11,114 nt of DNA from an uncultured Collinsella sp. (GCA_902478365.1 CABSKX010000065.1:1-11114), one strand, 5' to 3'. Counted from the stretch's first letter, positions 1-7,193 are shown. The notes: a model not told the origin generated them from the sequence alone. Translations and numbers: made by a program.

Positions 1-530
1 AGCAAAGAGTCTGCCGGCACTACTGCCATCAACTCGTCGCGCACCAAAGACCGCGATGTCATGCCGTTTTCTCGGGGCTCACGCGGGATAAAGCCCAGAT
101 CGCAGCGCCCTTCCGCCACCCATTGTTCAATCTCTGAGTAATCACCCATCAGCAACTCATAATCGACGTCCGGGTGATCGGCGCGAAAGCGCGCAATCAC
201 CGGCGGCAGCACGTGGGTCGCCACACTCGAAAACGTACCGATGCAGATTTTGCCGCGCATGAGCCCACGCATCTCATCCACCCGTCGCTGCAAACGAACA
301 AATTCCTCGCATAACGCCTCGACCGCCGGCATAACTTGCCGCCCGTCAGCAGAAAGCACTACGCCCTCGCGACTGCGGTCGAGCACCTTAAAGCCCCAAT
401 CGGCCTCAAGATCGGCCACCATACGGCTCACGCCCGACTGCGAATAGCTCAGCCGCTCGGCGGCGCGCGTAAAACTGCCGGCGCGCACGGTCTCGAGCAG
501 CACCTGCATCTTTTGAATATTCGTTTCCAC
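1..530 (-). CDS. LysR-family transcriptional regulator (3' end outside window)
   Basis: Minus-strand frame open from position 530 to the left edge, giving 176 codons of the N-terminal part. The first ~65 residues are a typical LysR winged helix-turn-helix (MQVLLETVRAGSFTRAAERL followed by SYSQSGVSRMVADLEA). The start of the effector-binding domain follows (GKICIGTFSSVATHVLPPVI). I chose the GTG at 528-530 because GGAGGGG lies just upstream. An in-frame ATG at 549-551 would add seven residues but lacks a clear ribosome site. LysR proteins normally have ~290-310 residues, so about 40% is missing. The gene is divergent from the EamA transporter at 649, the usual arrangement for a LysR protein and its target, so it probably controls that exporter and itself. 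The effector cannot be read from the sequence. Confidence 0.93.
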   Translation of the reverse strand, partial: METNIQKMQVLLETVRAGSFTRAAERLSYSQSGVSRMVADLEADWGFKVLDRSREGVVLSADGRQVMPAVEALCEEFVRLQRRVDEMRGLMRGKICIGTFSSVATHVLPPVIARFRADHPDVDYELLMGDYSEIEQWVAEGRCDLGFIPREPRENGMTSRSLVRDELMAVVPADSL

Positions 531-648
531 GGCACCCCTCCATCTTTGCATGAGTTTTTGTCATGTTAGCCATGCATTATATTCGCTTTTCTTCTAAAGC
601 CAGTTCACCCATAGTGAAGATGCTCGGATATAGAGGGGATGTCAGCGC
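531..648. promoter_or_regulatory. Divergent intergenic region, LysR regulator / EamA exporter
   Basis: This 118-bp gap must hold both divergent promoters. It is AT-richer than the flanking genes. A TGCATG (547-552) and a CATGCA (571-576) form an inverted repeat with an 18-nt spacer, which could be part of a LysR-type operator. TTGTCA at 558-563 is one base from the -35 consensus, but no well-spaced -10 follows, so no promoter is assigned. The exporter's ribosome site is AGAGGGG (632-638), 10 nt before its ATG, a rather long spacing. The operator idea is inference. Confidence 0.4.
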
Positions 649-1560
649 ATGAACAACGGACTGTTTACGTACTTAGCAGCATTGCTATTGTTTGGCTCCA
701 ACGGCATTATCGCCGCTGCCATCGCGCTGCCGAGCTCGGATATCGTGCTACTGCGTACGTTTTTGGGCGCACTCTCGCTTGTCACCATTCTCGCCATCAC
801 CCAACGCCATAAGTTGCAGGCGCCATCTCGCCCCCGCGAAGCCGCAGCCCTCCTCCTTTCGGGAGCCGCGCTGGGCGCCAGCTGGATTTTTCTGTTCCGC
901 GCCTACCAGACGATCGGCGTCGGCGTATCCTCGCTGCTGTACTACTGCGGCCCCATCATCGTCATGGCGCTCTCGCCGTTTATCTTTGGCGAAAAACTGA
1001 CCGGCAGCAAAATCGCCGGCTTTATCGCCGTCGCCTGCGGCGCTTTTCTCATTGCAGCGCAAGGTCTCGGCGGCAACATGCCCATTGCGGGCATCGTCTG
1101 CGGCATCGCCTCGGCATTTTGCTATGCGCTGATGGTCATCGCTAGCAAGGGTGCGCCGCACATCGAGGGTCTCGAGAACTCCGCGCTCCAGGTGAGCGCC
1201 GCCTTTGTGACCGCGCTGGTCCTTACGCTCGTCACCCAAGGCGCTCCCTCGTTTTTCTCCCCCGACATCGCCGCAGGCATCGATTGGCGCACCGTCGTCA
1301 TGCTCGGCGTCGTCAACACCGGCATCGGTTGCCTGCTCTACTTTAGTGCCGTCGCCAAGCTGCCCGTCCAGACCGTCGCGGTCGTCGGCTACCTCGAGCC
1401 GCTTTCGGCCGTCGTGTTCTCGGCCGTCCTTTTGGGCGAAGCCATAACACCGGTCCGCCTGATGGGCGCCGCGCTTATCATCGGCGGCGCGATTTTTTGC
1501 GAACTCGCCGGCAAACGCGCAAACGCCAAGGCTGGCATCGCCCAGACAGTACGTGCTTAA
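649..1560 (+). CDS. EamA/DMT-family transporter
   Basis: A 303-residue, very hydrophobic protein of the drug/metabolite transporter superfamily. Its size fits the usual 290-310 residues, with ten membrane helices built from two EamA repeats. Repeat 1 covers roughly residues 5-135 and ends near ALSPFIFGEKLTGSKIAGF. Repeat 2 covers roughly 145-285 and ends in the family signature YLEPLSAVVFSAVLLGEAIT followed by a GGA-containing last helix. Members export amino acids, metabolites or drugs by proton antiport at the cytoplasmic membrane; the substrate here is unknown. The divergent LysR gene is its likely regulator. The ATG at 649 follows AGAGGGG. No convincing intrinsic terminator was seen after the stop. 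Confidence 0.92.
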   Translation: MNNGLFTYLAALLLFGSNGIIAAAIALPSSDIVLLRTFLGALSLVTILAITQRHKLQAPSRPREAAALLLSGAALGASWIFLFRAYQTIGVGVSSLLYYCGPIIVMALSPFIFGEKLTGSKIAGFIAVACGAFLIAAQGLGGNMPIAGIVCGIASAFCYALMVIASKGAPHIEGLENSALQVSAAFVTALVLTLVTQGAPSFFSPDIAAGIDWRTVVMLGVVNTGIGCLLYFSAVAKLPVQTVAVVGYLEPLSAVVFSAVLLGEAITPVRLMGAALIIGGAIFCELAGKRANAKAGIAQTVRA

Positions 1561-1594
1561 AAGCCCCTGCTTTGAAATGCTACCTGGGTAGATA

Positions 1595-1618
1595 AATAAT
1601 CCCCAGCTGAGGATTATT
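1595..1618. promoter_or_regulatory. 24-bp palindrome upstream of kup
   Basis: Arms AATAATCC (1595-1602) and GGATTATT (1611-1618) flank a self-complementary CAGCTG (1604-1609). Only the pair 1603/1610 is mismatched, so 11 of 12 base pairs match. It is not followed by a T tract, which argues against a terminator for the upstream exporter. It lies about 40 nt before a possible -10 for kup, which suits an operator for a dimeric repressor or activator. The binding protein is unknown. Confidence 0.45.
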
Positions 1619-1656
1619 GTCTAAAATAACCCGATGTGCCAAACTGCTCTTGTATG

Positions 1657-1662
1657 TATAAA
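1657..1662 (+). promoter_or_regulatory. Possible -10 element of kup
   Basis: TATAAA matches five of six bases of the -10 consensus and lies 56 nt before the chosen kup start. The best -35 candidate is GTGCCA at 1636-1641 (four of six), with a short 15-nt spacer. This is a weak prediction made only from the sequence. Confidence 0.25.
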
Positions 1663-1705
1663 GACGGCATAAAGTTTTTTGTCCTAGACAGATAACCGGA
1701 TGTCT

Positions 1706-1712
1706 AAGGGAG
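1706..1712 (+). promoter_or_regulatory. Ribosome binding site that sets the kup start
   Basis: AAGGGAG lies 5 nt before the GTG at 1718. The alternative in-frame ATG at 1700 has no purine-rich site upstream (ATAACCGG), so the GTG is preferred. The site touches the right arm of a small inverted repeat (TAGACA 1685-1690, TGTCTA 1701-1706). Confidence 0.7.
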
Positions 1713-1717
1713 TCCTC

Positions 1718-3949
1718 GTGGCACACAATAAACTGGAGGCAAACCTCCAAGACCAGCACGGGCAAGGCGGGCACGGAGCCATCCCCCTCTCCGCTGGCAT
1801 GCTGCTCGTAACGCTCGGCGTCGTCTATGGCGACATCGGCACGAGCCCCATGTACACCATGAAATCAATCGTCGCCAACAACGGCGGCATCGGCACCGTC
1901 AGCGAGGACATGATCCTGGGCGCGCTTTCGCTCGTCATCTGGACCATGACGCTCGTGACCACGGTCAAGTACGTGGTAATCGCCATGAAGGCCGACAACC
2001 ACAACGAAGGCGGCATCTTCGCCCTGTTTAGCCTGGTGCGAAAAGTGGCACCATGGCTGATCCTACCTGCCATGATCGGCGGCGCGGCACTGCTCGCCGA
2101 CGGCATCCTCACCCCCGCGGTCACGGTCACCACAGCCATCGAGGGTCTGCGCACCATCGAATGGGGCCATGCGCTGCTGGGCGACGGCCAGACCAACGTC
2201 ATCATCATCACCATCATCATTATCTGCGGCCTATTTGCCATGCAGCGCGCCGGCACCTCGTCAATCGGCAAGCTCTTCGGCCCGCTCATGACGCTGTGGT
2301 TCCTGTTCCTGGCAGGCGCCGGTCTGTTCAACATGCTCGGCAACCTGTCCATCTTGCGCGCGCTCAACCCCATCCGCGGCATTATGTTCCTGTTCTCGCC
2401 CATCAACCATTCGGGCATTATGGTGCTCGGCTTTGTCTTCCTGTCGACAACCGGTGCCGAGGCACTCTACTCGGACATGGGCCACGTGGGCAAGGCAAAC
2501 ATCTATGCATCCTGGCCATTTGTTAAGGCGGCCCTTATCCTCAACTATCTGGGTCAGGGAGCTTGGCTACTCGACAATAACTCCAACCCCCAGATGCTCG
2601 CGATGGATATCGTTAACCCGTTCTATATGATGCTTCCCGAGCCCCTGCGCCCCTTTGCCATTGTGCTTTCGGCCGTGGCGGCCATCATCGCCTCGCAGGC
2701 GCTCATCACCGGCTCGTTCTCGCTGGTATCCGAGGCAACGCGCCTCAACCTTATGCCGCACCTACGCATCCACTACCCCAGCGACACCAAGGGTCAGCTC
2801 TATATTCCGCTCGTCAACAACATCATGTGGGTCGGCTGCATCTTCATCGTGCTGTTGTTCCAGAACTCCGAGCGCATGGAAAGCGCCTATGGCCTCGCCA
2901 TCACCGTGACCATGCTCATGACCACCACGCTGCTGACGAGCTATATCGCCGGCATCCTCAAGCACAAGCTGGGCGCCTGCATCTTTGCCCTGCTCTTTGG
3001 TGCCATTGAGCTGTGCTTCTTCGCTTCGTGCCTCACCATGTTCTTTGACGGCGGCTACGTCATGATCTTCCTGGCCGCACTGCTGTTCGGCCTTATGTAT
3101 GTGTGGCGTCGCGGCACCGCCATCGAGCGCACGCAGACGATTCTGCTGCCCGTCTCCAAGTACATCGACCAGCTCAACCGCCTGCGCAATGACGAGACCT
3201 ACCCCGTGCTCGCCGACAATCTGGTGTTCCTCACCAACAGCCCCGACCCGCTCACGCTCGACCGCGACGTGCTCTATTCCATCCTGGACAAACATCCCAA
3301 GCGCGCCAAGGCATACTGGTTCATCAACGTGCATGTCACCGATGAGCCCTATACGCACGAATATTCCGTTGAGACCTTTGGCACGGACTTCCTCTTCCGC
3401 GTTCGCCTGGACCTGGGCTTTAAGGTCAACCAGCGCGTCAACGCCTATCTGCGTCAGATCGTCGGCGACCTGATGGCTTCGGGTGAGCTGCCTCCGCAGC
3501 ATCACACCTACTCCATCTACGAGACACGCGGCAACGTGGGTGACTTCCGCTTTTGTATGCTGCGCAAGATGCTTGCCCCCGAAACGGACATCAACCGCAA
3601 CGACCATCGCGTCATGGCCATCAAGTACGCCGTCCGCCGCGCCTGCGGAAGCCCGGCACGTTGGTACGGTCTCGAGAACTCGGCCATCATCATTGAGTAC
3701 GTACCGCTCTTTGCCCGCATGCGTCCGGCAGTCAAGCTCGTACGCACCCAGGTGCCGCTCGAGATCCTGATCGAAGAGGCCGAGGAAATGGAAGTCGACA
3801 TCTTCTCGGACGACCTGGTCAACGGCAACGCAGCCGGTAAGGACATGAACGTCGATCCCACCGAGTTGCTCGAGAGCGTCGCCGATACGCCCGAGCAACA
3901 GCAACTCGACGGACTCGAGAGCACCCAGCTCAACGACGCCAACTTCTAA
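1718..3949 (+). CDS. kup: Kup-family potassium uptake protein
   Basis: A protein of 743 residues from the GTG start (749 from the upstream ATG), within the usual 620-770 range. It belongs to the KUP/HAK/KT family, which imports K+ with H+ across the cytoplasmic membrane. Visible family motifs are YGDIGTSP at residues 37-44, ADGILTPA at 127-134, TGAEALYSDMGH at 245-256 and LNYLGQGAWLL at 275-285. About twelve hydrophobic segments occupy roughly residues 25-460. The remaining ~280 residues form the hydrophilic cytosolic domain typical of the family, with an acidic tail. A run of Ile codons near residues 162-170 is part of one membrane helix. No c-di-AMP (ydaO) riboswitch is recognisable upstream. 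A strong hairpin follows the stop codon, so the gene is probably transcribed alone. Confidence 0.95.
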   Translation: MAHNKLEANLQDQHGQGGHGAIPLSAGMLLVTLGVVYGDIGTSPMYTMKSIVANNGGIGTVSEDMILGALSLVIWTMTLVTTVKYVVIAMKADNHNEGGIFALFSLVRKVAPWLILPAMIGGAALLADGILTPAVTVTTAIEGLRTIEWGHALLGDGQTNVIIITIIIICGLFAMQRAGTSSIGKLFGPLMTLWFLFLAGAGLFNMLGNLSILRALNPIRGIMFLFSPINHSGIMVLGFVFLSTTGAEALYSDMGHVGKANIYASWPFVKAALILNYLGQGAWLLDNNSNPQMLAMDIVNPFYMMLPEPLRPFAIVLSAVAAIIASQALITGSFSLVSEATRLNLMPHLRIHYPSDTKGQLYIPLVNNIMWVGCIFIVLLFQNSERMESAYGLAITVTMLMTTTLLTSYIAGILKHKLGACIFALLFGAIELCFFASCLTMFFDGGYVMIFLAALLFGLMYVWRRGTAIERTQTILLPVSKYIDQLNRLRNDETYPVLADNLVFLTNSPDPLTLDRDVLYSILDKHPKRAKAYWFINVHVTDEPYTHEYSVETFGTDFLFRVRLDLGFKVNQRVNAYLRQIVGDLMASGELPPQHHTYSIYETRGNVGDFRFCMLRKMLAPETDINRNDHRVMAIKYAVRRACGSPARWYGLENSAIIIEYVPLFARMRPAVKLVRTQVPLEILIEEAEEMEVDIFSDDLVNGNAAGKDMNVDPTELLESVADTPEQQQLDGLESTQLNDANF

Positions 3950-3973
3950 CACGCCACCAGCCATTGACGACAA

Positions 3974-4010
3974 CGGTCCCGCATCTCATGGGAGATGCGG
4001 GACCGCTTTG
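3974..4010 (+). terminator. Intrinsic terminator after kup, possibly bidirectional
   Basis: A perfect 14-bp GC-rich stem pairs 3974-3987 with 3992-4005 (right arm GAGATGCGGGACCG) around the loop ATGG. On the plus strand CTTTGCATT follows, a modest T-rich tail. It sits midway in the 81-bp gap between convergent genes, so it may also stop transcription of the minus-strand hydrolase gene, although the minus-strand tail is poor in T. Confidence 0.8.
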
Positions 4011-4030
4011 CATTGCAGTAAAGCTAACGG

Positions 4031-4996
4031 CTACGAACGACGCGGCTCGGGAACCACGAGCCTATCGGGGCTCGCGCCCTCGGCATCCATCAGGCTCACG
4101 TAGCGAATCGACGGATCCCCATACATCGCGTAGTAATAATTGCCCGTGCGCGCGCTAAAGCATCCGGTATAGATAGTCTTCTCGAACTTGCCATCGCCCA
4201 TCCTGGACGCCCCCTCAATCATCACCACGCCCTCGAGTGAACGGAACATGCGGACGACGTTTTCGGTCTCGCTCTCCTTTTGCGGGTAATTGGCATTGAG
4301 GTACGCCGCCTTTACAAAACGGCTCGGCGAATAGCAGTCACCCGGAATACCGCGCATGCCGGCACCCGCGCCATAGGGCTTGAGCTCGGCGCCACGCCAT
4401 GTCGCCGTCTGCGGAAAATCGCTTGTGGCCGTGATATAGGTGCGCAGGTTTTCCATGTGCCACGGGAAGGTGGGCTGATTGGCAAGGGTGTCGACCGGAT
4501 CGTCGTATACATGCAGGCCGTCAGCCATCATCTCGACCACGATGCTGCGCTGGCTGTCGCCGATAATCCAATGGAGCAGCGACACGCCCAGCCCCTCTCC
4601 TGCAGATTTGGCAACAATCACCGTGTCGCGCAGCGCGGCCTCGACCTCATCGACCGTCGAGAACGTCGCTGCCACCCACAGGGGAAACTCATAGGCCGCG
4701 ATATTGGTCTTTCCATCAACCGGGCCCTCGGCATACTCGGCATAGCCGGGAAAGTTGAGCCCCGCCACAGCCAGACCCGCATCGTTACCGCAATCGAAAA
4801 ACATGGGATAGTTCTTGTAATCGATGCACATACCGATCACCGCGTGTGCCGCTGTCGCGTCGTCGATAAACGAATACGGAATGTGGAACCCGCGCGGCAT
4901 CACGCGAACCTGTTGGCCGTAGTCAAAGCTCCAGTCGAGGTTGCGGCCCAGATACATGTGACCAGAATTATCGGTAAATCGAATGCTCGTACACAT
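4031..4996 (-). CDS. Choloylglycine hydrolase family protein (bile salt hydrolase / penicillin V acylase type)
   Basis: A 321-residue Ntn-hydrolase, the usual family length. The start is the ATG at 4994-4996, preceded by GGGAGG, so Cys follows Met directly (MCTSIRF). Cys2 is the nucleophile exposed once Met is removed. Other expected catalytic and binding residues are present: Arg18 and Asp21 (GRNLDW), Asn81 (GLNFPGYA), Asn173 (LANQPTF) and Arg226 (GDCYSPSRF). No signal peptide is seen, so the enzyme is cytosolic. Bile salt hydrolases of gut bacteria cut glycine or taurine from conjugated bile acids; close relatives instead cleave penicillin V or N-acyl homoserine lactones. Sequence alone cannot settle the substrate, but the gut-type context favours bile salts. 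It is the second minus-strand gene after the deformylase-like gene, with a terminator between them, so it likely has its own promoter. Confidence 0.9.
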   Translation of the reverse strand: MCTSIRFTDNSGHMYLGRNLDWSFDYGQQVRVMPRGFHIPYSFIDDATAAHAVIGMCIDYKNYPMFFDCGNDAGLAVAGLNFPGYAEYAEGPVDGKTNIAAYEFPLWVAATFSTVDEVEAALRDTVIVAKSAGEGLGVSLLHWIIGDSQRSIVVEMMADGLHVYDDPVDTLANQPTFPWHMENLRTYITATSDFPQTATWRGAELKPYGAGAGMRGIPGDCYSPSRFVKAAYLNANYPQKESETENVVRMFRSLEGVVMIEGASRMGDGKFEKTIYTGCFSARTGNYYYAMYGDPSIRYVSLMDAEGASPDRLVVPEPRRS

Positions 4997-5053
4997 AGCG
5001 CCTCCCAGCTTTACGTTCCTGCTAAGGTTATTGTCTCCAAACAAAAAGGCGCT

Positions 5054-5096
5054 AAACACAAAAGCCCGGGCATGACAACAATGTCACGCCCGGGCT
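5054..5096 (-). terminator. Intrinsic terminator of the deformylase-like gene (minus strand)
   Basis: AGCCCGGGC (5063-5071) pairs with GCCCGGGCT (5088-5096), and TGACA (5073-5077) pairs with TGTCA (5082-5086). One mismatch lies between these stems, and the loop is ACAA. Read on the minus strand, the stem is followed by TTTTGTGTTT, a usable T tract. It lies about 150 nt after the deformylase-like stop and 67 nt before the hydrolase start, so it separates the two transcripts. Confidence 0.8.
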
Positions 5097-5137
5097 ATTC
5101 AAGCAGGATAAACTCAACCAAGTTAACCCCGCAGGTC

Positions 5138-5246
5138 GTCTAAGGGGTCAAAGTGCCGCAGATTGCCACGAAAGAGGAGCGAAGCGCACTTAAGGTACGC
5201 GAGCGACGATTGAGCGGCAAGGTGCGGTGCTTTGGTCCCCTTAGAC
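5138..5246. repeat. 109-nt imperfect foldback (inverted repeat) at the deformylase-like 3' end
   Basis: The left arm (5138-5167) is complementary to the right arm (5216-5246). GTCTAAGGGG pairs with CCCCTTAGAC, then CAAAGTGCCGCA with TGCGGTGCTTTG (ten Watson-Crick and two G-T pairs), then TTGCC with GGCAA. Small internal loops separate the blocks, and the central loop has 48 nt. The right arm contains the TAA stop (5241-5243) of the minus-strand deformylase-like gene. The wobble pairs close fully only in plus-strand RNA; in minus-strand RNA they become A-C mismatches. It could be a small mobile-repeat relic, a structured 3' UTR, or a plus-strand RNA. Confidence 0.6.
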
Positions 5247-5660
5247 CAACTTTCCAAGACAGTGGTCAATCATGTGCTGAACCATCTGTGCCTCGAAGCC
5301 CACAAAGTCCTGCTTGCGCTCGCGCATCTTGCCGTCGACGATCACGTCAAAAGCAACCTTGCACTTGATGTAGCGCGTGGACTTGGTGGTCTCCTCGTGC
5401 GTCAGGCAGCTCTCCTCCATCTTGCTGGCACCCAGACCAAACACCAGACGGGGGTTATAGAGCACGTGGGGCTCGCCGGCATCGTCCAGGTAGACACAGA
5501 CCTTCTTGGTGACGCCGATCTGGTTGGCGGCAAGGCAGCCGGCATCGTCGAGCGACTTGATGGTATCGATCAGGTCCTGTGCCACCGACTCGTCCTCGAC
5601 GGTCGCGACCTCGCAACGCTGGGACAGGATAGCCTCGTCGTGGCAGAGCTCTTTAATCAT
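5241..5660 (-). CDS. Peptide-deformylase-like protein, catalytic Glu replaced
   Basis: A 139-residue protein related to peptide deformylase, the metalloenzyme that removes the formyl group from nascent proteins. The three family motifs are recognisable: GCLAANQ at residues 41-47, ESCLT at 83-87 with metal-ligand Cys85, and HMIDH at 129-133 with ligands His129 and His133. Two deviations matter. The catalytic Glu of the HExDH motif is Met130 (codon 5271-5273), and the Gly of EGCLS is Ser84. It may therefore be inactive as a deformylase or have another role; another def gene elsewhere in the genome is expected. It is shorter than classical PDF (165-190 residues) but resembles the short ~136-residue forms ending just after the third motif. 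The ATG at 5658-5660 is preferred over the one at 5672 because GGAGG lies 5 nt upstream. Confidence 0.85.
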   Translation of the reverse strand: MIKELCHDEAILSQRCEVATVEDESVAQDLIDTIKSLDDAGCLAANQIGVTKKVCVYLDDAGEPHVLYNPRLVFGLGASKMEESCLTHEETTKSTRYIKCKVAFDVIVDGKMRERKQDFVGFEAQMVQHMIDHCLGKLV

Positions 5661-5665
5661 ACGTT

Positions 5666-5670
5666 CCTCC
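5666..5670 (-). promoter_or_regulatory. Ribosome binding site of the deformylase-like gene
   Basis: GGAGG on the minus strand, 5 nt before the ATG at 5660. The upstream in-frame ATG (5672) overlaps this site and has no good site of its own, so the protein should begin MIKELC. Confidence 0.75.
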
Positions 5671-5693
5671 ATAGGGGTCGTTGTAACTGCTTA

Positions 5694-5728
5694 AGTATAC
5701 GGTACCCACACATTTTCATACGGAAAAT
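5694..5728. promoter_or_regulatory. Divergent control region between the deformylase-like and purine-permease genes
   Basis: TATACT on the minus strand (5694-5699) matches five of six -10 bases and lies 34 nt before the deformylase-like start, but no good -35 is visible. A nearby inverted repeat, ATTTTC (5712-5717) and GAAAAT (5723-5728), could be an operator serving either gene. A TATAGT at 5793-5798 on the plus strand is a possible -10 for the permease, also without a -35. No purine riboswitch core was recognised. All of this is weak inference. Confidence 0.3.
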
Positions 5729-5840
5729 ACCGCCCGTCCGCTACAAAGCGCCGAACATCAACATGTGAGGAACAGCAAGGTTGTAAAGGCGATATAGTGA
5801 GTGAGTTCGTGTCAATCGGCCTAAACTCGGGGCCGAACAA

Positions 5841-5848
5841 GGAAAGGG
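5841..5848 (+). promoter_or_regulatory. Ribosome binding site that sets the permease start
   Basis: GGAAAGGG lies 5 nt before the ATG at 5854. The frame stays open back to a GTG at 5797, but those 19 extra residues are hydrophilic and unlike the family, whose members begin a few residues before a SE-x-x-T-x-x-TE motif. The ATG at 5854 is therefore preferred. An out-of-frame ATG at 5850 overlaps the spacer. Confidence 0.7.
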
Positions 5849-5853
5849 TATGC

Positions 5854-7167
5854 ATGGACGAACTATTTCACGTCAGCGAGCGCAAGTCCACAATCGGGAC
5901 CGAACTTCGCGCTGGACTGACAACGTTCCTGGCAATGGCCTACATCATTGCCGTCAACCCCGCGGTGCTCTCGGGCGCCGGCATCGATGCGGGAGCGCTC
6001 GCCTGCGCCACTTGCCTGGGCGCCGGCATCATGACCATCTGCATGGGCATCTTCGCCAACCGCCCGCTCGCCTGCGCGTCGGGCCTGGGCATCAACGCCA
6101 TGATCGCGGGCATCGCTACCACCATGTGCGGCGGTGACTGGCACGTGGCCATGAGCGTTATCTTCCTCGAGGGTATCGTCATCTTGCTGCTCGTCCTTTG
6201 CGGCCTGCGCGAGGCCATCATGGACGCCATCCCCGTGGTCCTGCGCCACGCCATCTCGGTTGGCTTGGGCCTGTTCATCGCCATGATCGGCCTGTGCGAC
6301 GCCGGCATCATCACCGCTGGCGCCGGTACGCTCGTCGGCCTGGGCGACATCGCCTCCCCCACCTTTATCGTCGGCATCATCTCCATCGTCGTGACGGTTG
6401 CCCTGGCTTCCCGCAACGTGCCGGGCTCGCTGCTCATCGGCATCATCGTCGCCGTTATCGCCGGTATCCCGCTGGGCGTCACCCATGCGCCCGAGGGCCT
6501 TATCGCCCCGCTCAACTTCTCGACCTTTGGCGCCCCGTTTGCCAGCACCGCCGACGGCAACATGGCCATCGTGAAGGTTCTGACCGACCCGATGCTGCTC
6601 GTCGTTGCCTTCTCGCTGCTCATGAGCGACTTCTTTGACACCATGGGTACCGCGATGGCCGTCGCCAAGCAGGGCGAGTTCTTGACCGAGGACGGCAATG
6701 TCGAGGACATCCGTCCCATCCTGGTCGTCGACTCCGTGGCCGCTGCTGCCGGTGGCTTTATGGGCGTCTCCTCCATCACCACCTTCGTCGAGTCCACCTC
6801 TGGCGCTGCCGACGGTGGCCGCACGGGCCTCACCTCCGTCACCACCGGCGTGCTGTTCATTCTCGCCGCGTTCTTCTCCCCCATCGTCACCATCGTTTCC
6901 AGCGCCGCCACCTGCGGTGCTCTGGTCTACGTCGGCTACCTCATGATGAGCGAGGCCTCCGAGATCGACTGGTCCGACGTGTCGCAGGGTTTCCCGGCGT
7001 TCATGATTGTCGCCGGCGTGCCCTTCACCTACTCCATCTCTGCCGGCATTGGTCTGGGCTTTATCGCCTACGTGGTCGTCGCGCTCGTTAAGGGCGAGGC
7101 CTCCAAGATCAAACCGCTCATGTGGATCGCAGCCCTTGCCTTCCTCGTCTACTTCTTCGTAGCGTAG
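5854..7167 (+). CDS. AzgA/PbuG-type purine (adenine/guanine/hypoxanthine) permease
   Basis: A 437-residue polytopic membrane protein of the NCS2 nucleobase transporter superfamily, AzgA-like branch (usual length 430-450). Family signatures are STIGTELRAGLTTFLAMAYI near residues 12-31, followed by IAVNP; ACASGLGINA near 73-82; DFFDTMGT near 259-266; and a GVSSITTFVES...GGRTGLT block near 304-327. These proteins import adenine, guanine or hypoxanthine with protons across the cytoplasmic membrane; which base is used cannot be told here. It stands alone, divergent from the deformylase-like gene and closed by a strong terminator. Its last 15 codons, stop and terminator are duplicated 2062 bp downstream, so its 3' end was the left breakpoint of the surface-protein gene duplication. 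Confidence 0.93.
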   Translation: MDELFHVSERKSTIGTELRAGLTTFLAMAYIIAVNPAVLSGAGIDAGALACATCLGAGIMTICMGIFANRPLACASGLGINAMIAGIATTMCGGDWHVAMSVIFLEGIVILLLVLCGLREAIMDAIPVVLRHAISVGLGLFIAMIGLCDAGIITAGAGTLVGLGDIASPTFIVGIISIVVTVALASRNVPGSLLIGIIVAVIAGIPLGVTHAPEGLIAPLNFSTFGAPFASTADGNMAIVKVLTDPMLLVVAFSLLMSDFFDTMGTAMAVAKQGEFLTEDGNVEDIRPILVVDSVAAAAGGFMGVSSITTFVESTSGAADGGRTGLTSVTTGVLFILAAFFSPIVTIVSSAATCGALVYVGYLMMSEASEIDWSDVSQGFPAFMIVAGVPFTYSISAGIGLGFIAYVVVALVKGEASKIKPLMWIAALAFLVYFFVA

Positions 7168-7193
7168 CGGCAAAGCTGCCAAAGCAGTACACC

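Noticed and set aside
1561..1717. ydaO/c-di-AMP riboswitch upstream of kup
   Set aside because: The leader is too short and none of the conserved ydaO blocks could be recognised.
2199..2224. ATC/CAT trinucleotide run as a possible phase-variation tract
   Set aside because: It is a short imperfect three-base repeat coding for an Ile-rich membrane helix; slippage would not shift the frame.
2762..3973. Long minus-strand open frame (403 codons) opposite kup
   Set aside because: Composition is that of an antisense shadow, and the plus-strand frame has clear Kup features.
4997..5059. 21-residue N-terminal extension of the choloylglycine hydrolase
   Set aside because: The family needs Cys directly after the initiator Met; the ATG at 4996 has GGGAGG upstream.
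5661..5853. Purine riboswitch upstream of the permease
   Set aside because: The conserved three-way-junction core of the purine aptamer is absent.
5797..5853. Extended N-terminus of the purine permease from the GTG at 5797
   Set aside because: No good ribosome site there, the residues are unlike the family, and GGAAAGGG precedes the ATG at 5854.
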